Positions 3,561-5,530 of a stretch of DNA of 5,530 bases are shown here, one piece after another. The notes beneath the pieces were generated by a model. The model ran no database searches and had not been told where the DNA came from. It saw nothing but the letters and a program-made list of their open reading frames with translations. How positions within the stretch are numbered: the stretch's first letter is position 1; each line of letters starts with the position of its first letter. Position numbers and translations under genes: made by a program. This DNA comes from Desulfobacterales bacterium S5133MH16 (lineage in GTDB: Bacteria; Desulfobacterota; Desulfobacteria; Desulfobacterales; UBA11574), in NCBI GenBank assembly GCA_001751005.1, contig MAXL01000196.1, forward strand, positions 1 through 5,530, read 5' to 3'.

Positions 3561-4871
3561 ATGAGAAAAACCATAGAATTAAACAGGGTTGTAGTCACCG
3601 GGATAGGCATGGTTACGTCACTGGGACTGGATGTGCCGACCACATGGGAAGCCATGTTGGCGGGCAAATCAGGTATCGACTGGATTACTCAATGGGGTGA
3701 TCTGGATGAAGTGAAAGCCAAATATAAATTGGCGGAAGACTTCCCCTTTATTGCCGGCGAAGTCAAAGACTTTAACATTAAAGATATTGTCAAACAGAGA
3801 AAAACAGGTTTTTCAAAAGAGGATCTGAAACAGATTAAATATATGGATGCGTTCATCCAGTTTGCCTACGCAGCAACATTGGAAGCCATTGCCGACTCTA
3901 ATGTAAATTTAGAGAAAGGAGAAATTGATCCGTATCGGGTTGGCGTCATTATCGGCTCGGGGTTGGGTGGCCCCCAGTCATGGGAAAACGAATTTAAACG
4001 TTTCTTAAACGGTAAAAAAGTATCACCTTTTTTAATTCCCCGTCTAATACCCAATCTGGCGGCCGGTAATATCAGTATTTCTTTTAAGGCCAAAGGCGCC
4101 AATACTTGTATCGCAACTGCCTGTGCTTCCGGCGCTCATGCGATTGGTGAATCTTTCCAGAGGATTCAACTGGGCAAAGAAGACGCCATTGTCTGTGGCG
4201 GAACAGAAGCTGCAATTACCCCATTAACCATAGCCGGTTTTCATGCGCTTAGAGCACTGTCGCCAAAATACACAACCCCCCAATCCGCTTCACGGCCATT
4301 TGATGCAAACCGTAACGGCTTTGTTATGGCAGAAGGATCAGGCGTTCTGATCCTGGAAGAGCTGGAACATGCATTAACCAGAGGGGCTAAGATATATGCG
4401 GAAGTCACCGGTTTTGGAATGACCGGAGATGCCAGCCATATTACCGAGCCTGATGTTGACGGCGCCATTAGATGCATTAAACTGGCCTTGGAAGATGCAC
4501 AAATTGAGCCCGAAGAAGTCGATTTAATCAATCCTCATGCCACATCAACACCCAAAGGGGATATTAATGAAGCCAATGCCATAATGGAGGTCTTTGGATC
4601 TGATCGAGAACAGCCGTTTATTACGGCTAATAAATCTCAGCTTGGACATTCTCTGGGAGCCATAGGAGGAGTTGAAGCAATTTCGACCGTATTATCCGTT
4701 TATGATAACAAGGTCCCGCCAATTTTGAACCTGGAACAGATTGACCCGGAATGCCAGGGATTGAACTATGTGTACGGGGAGACAAAAGAGGCAAAAATTG
4801 ATACCGCTTTATCCAATTCTTTCGGCTTTGGCGGCACTAATGCAACTTTGATTTTTCGAAAATACAGATAG
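3561..4871 (+). CDS. fabF: Beta-ketoacyl-ACP synthase, FabF/KAS II class
   Basis: The enzyme condenses malonyl-ACP with an acyl-ACP, extending fatty-acid chains in the cytoplasm. From ATG 3561 it has 436 residues, a little over the usual 410-415. The thiolase-fold signature is complete: N-terminal RVVVTGIGMVTSLG (9-22), nucleophile C188 in ATACASGAHA, H326 in NPHATSTPKGD, K358 and H363 in NKSQLGHSLGA, and the C-terminal NSFGFGGTNA (419-428). Much of the surplus length lies between about residues 45 and 95, a charged stretch with KQRKTGFSKEDLKQIKYMD where typical FabF is shorter. The usual HGTSTP reads HATSTP. It follows trpF by 28 bases and has the best ribosome binding site of the plus-strand genes. 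Acting in lipid synthesis, it has no evident functional link to its trp neighbours. A secondary-metabolite or specialised KAS role is possible; the FabF assignment is by class, not proven orthology. Confidence 0.88.
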   Translation: MRKTIELNRVVVTGIGMVTSLGLDVPTTWEAMLAGKSGIDWITQWGDLDEVKAKYKLAEDFPFIAGEVKDFNIKDIVKQRKTGFSKEDLKQIKYMDAFIQFAYAATLEAIADSNVNLEKGEIDPYRVGVIIGSGLGGPQSWENEFKRFLNGKKVSPFLIPRLIPNLAAGNISISFKAKGANTCIATACASGAHAIGESFQRIQLGKEDAIVCGGTEAAITPLTIAGFHALRALSPKYTTPQSASRPFDANRNGFVMAEGSGVLILEELEHALTRGAKIYAEVTGFGMTGDASHITEPDVDGAIRCIKLALEDAQIEPEEVDLINPHATSTPKGDINEANAIMEVFGSDREQPFITANKSQLGHSLGAIGGVEAISTVLSVYDNKVPPILNLEQIDPECQGLNYVYGETKEAKIDTALSNSFGFGGTNATLIFRKYR

Positions 4872-4944
4872 GGTTCTGGGTTGAATAAATAATGGTTAAC
4901 AATTAATAATTAACAATTGATTATTGATTATTAGATCGAGGTTC
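4868..4944 (+). repeat. AT-rich intergenic repeat, copy B (uninterrupted)
   Basis: This second copy of the repeat at 575-728 is in the same orientation. It carries a single ATGGTTAA (4892-4899) where copy A has the 62-base GC-rich insert between two, and two TTGATTA units (4917-4930) instead of three. Shared sequence begins at ATAG, which includes the stop codon of the synthase gene (4869-4871). The repeat fills most of the gap between the convergent synthase and trpA genes. No intrinsic terminator is visible in this gap. Confidence 0.85.
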
Positions 4945-4991
4945 AAGGTTCAGGAACCAATAACCAATTATCAATGATAAATGTTCAAGTC

Positions 4992-5530
4992 TTACCTCAG
5001 GCTTTTGATAAATTCACCCACAGCTCCCACGCCTTCTTTATCAACCAGACGGATGGTTTGTGATCCCACGACAGCGATATCGGCTTTTCCCTTTAGAAAA
5101 TCAACATCTTTTTTCTCCTTAACACCAAAACCCAGGGCCAGAGGAAGATCTGTAGCTTTCCGGCATCGAGCAAGATATTTTTTCAGCTGTTTTGAAAAAT
5201 CGGTATCCACACCGGTCACCCCTTTTCTGGCCACGCAATAGATAAAGCCCTTTCCAAAGGAGGCAAGATATTTCATCCGCTCATCCGGCGTGGTTGGAGA
5301 AAATATGAAGATCGGAACCAGGTTGTGTTCTTCCATGGCTCCGAGGTAGTCTCTCCCCTCTTCAGGAGGAAGATCCGGCACAATAGCACCCTTAAGACCA
5401 CTTCGGGCCATTGCTTCAGTAAACCTGTCAACCCCGTATTTAAAAAGAATGTTGTAGTAACTCATAAAAAGGAATGGGATATAAAAAGTTCCGGTAACCT
5501 TTTGGGCAAAATTCATGCATTTTTGCACGG
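4992..5530 (-). CDS. trpA: Tryptophan synthase alpha subunit (TrpA), partial
   Basis: TrpA cleaves indole-3-glycerol phosphate to indole and glyceraldehyde 3-phosphate and channels indole to TrpB in the alpha2beta2 complex. About 179 C-terminal residues are visible. The N-terminal 85-90, including the catalytic Glu and Asp known from the family, lie beyond the right edge; a GTG near 5528 is an internal Val codon, not the start. Visible motifs are IPFLFMSYYNILFKYGV (compare PIVLMGYYNPI), GAIVPDLPPEE, the loop-6 segment ARKGVTGV carrying the substrate-loop Thr, LALGFGV and the phosphate-binding VVGSQTIR. The C-terminus at GEFIKSLR is normal and the stop is TAA. The gene converges on the KAS gene with a gap of 120 bases. 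By the usual gene order trpB should lie immediately upstream, off the window. Confidence 0.94.
   Translation of the reverse strand, partial: VQKCMNFAQKVTGTFYIPFLFMSYYNILFKYGVDRFTEAMARSGLKGAIVPDLPPEEGRDYLGAMEEHNLVPIFIFSPTTPDERMKYLASFGKGFIYCVARKGVTGVDTDFSKQLKKYLARCRKATDLPLALGFGVKEKKDVDFLKGKADIAVVGSQTIRLVDKEGVGAVGEFIKSLR

Overview
The window looks like chromosomal DNA from a Gram-negative, probably Desulfobacterota (Desulfobacterales-like) bacterium. This is an inference from the protein flavour of TrpC, TrpF and KAS and from the style of the AT-rich intergenic repeats; no search could be run. Coding density is moderate. Roughly 1.5 kb is intergenic and rich in short repeats and hairpins.

Layout. 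Bases 1-110 hold a long hairpin-forming element that looks like a dispersed intergenic repeat. A well-formed tRNA-Pro(CGG) gene follows (153-229), with its own promoter and a strong intrinsic terminator. Bases 283-740 carry no gene but contain an 18-bp palindrome, a CGCAGATTA-type degenerate tandem repeat, and an AT-rich repeat (575-728) interrupted by a striking GC-rich double inverted repeat. On the minus strand, 741-1393 is a type II toxin-antitoxin module: a ribbon-helix-helix antitoxin followed by a PIN-domain (VapC-like) toxin, with an ATGA overlap, a clear promoter and a strong ribosome binding site. Bases 1431-1850 are non-coding.

On the plus strand come trpC (1929-2747), trpF (2864-3532) and a beta-ketoacyl-ACP synthase of the FabF/KAS II class (3561-4871). 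A second, uninterrupted copy of the AT-rich repeat (4868-4944) separates the synthase from trpA. The trpA gene lies on the minus strand, converges on the others and runs off the right edge.

How the genes work together. TrpF isomerises phosphoribosylanthranilate, TrpC closes the indole ring to give indole-3-glycerol phosphate, and TrpA (with TrpB, presumably off the right edge) releases indole for tryptophan synthesis. The trp genes are therefore split into two convergent units, with a fatty-acid synthase gene placed after trpF. The TA module and tRNA are independent units.

No clearly new multi-gene system is visible. The most unusual sequence is the 62-bp, roughly 80% GC insert at 607-668. 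It is flanked by an 8-bp direct repeat and has an 'empty site' counterpart near 4892. It looks like a small mobile or REP/MITE-like hairpin element.
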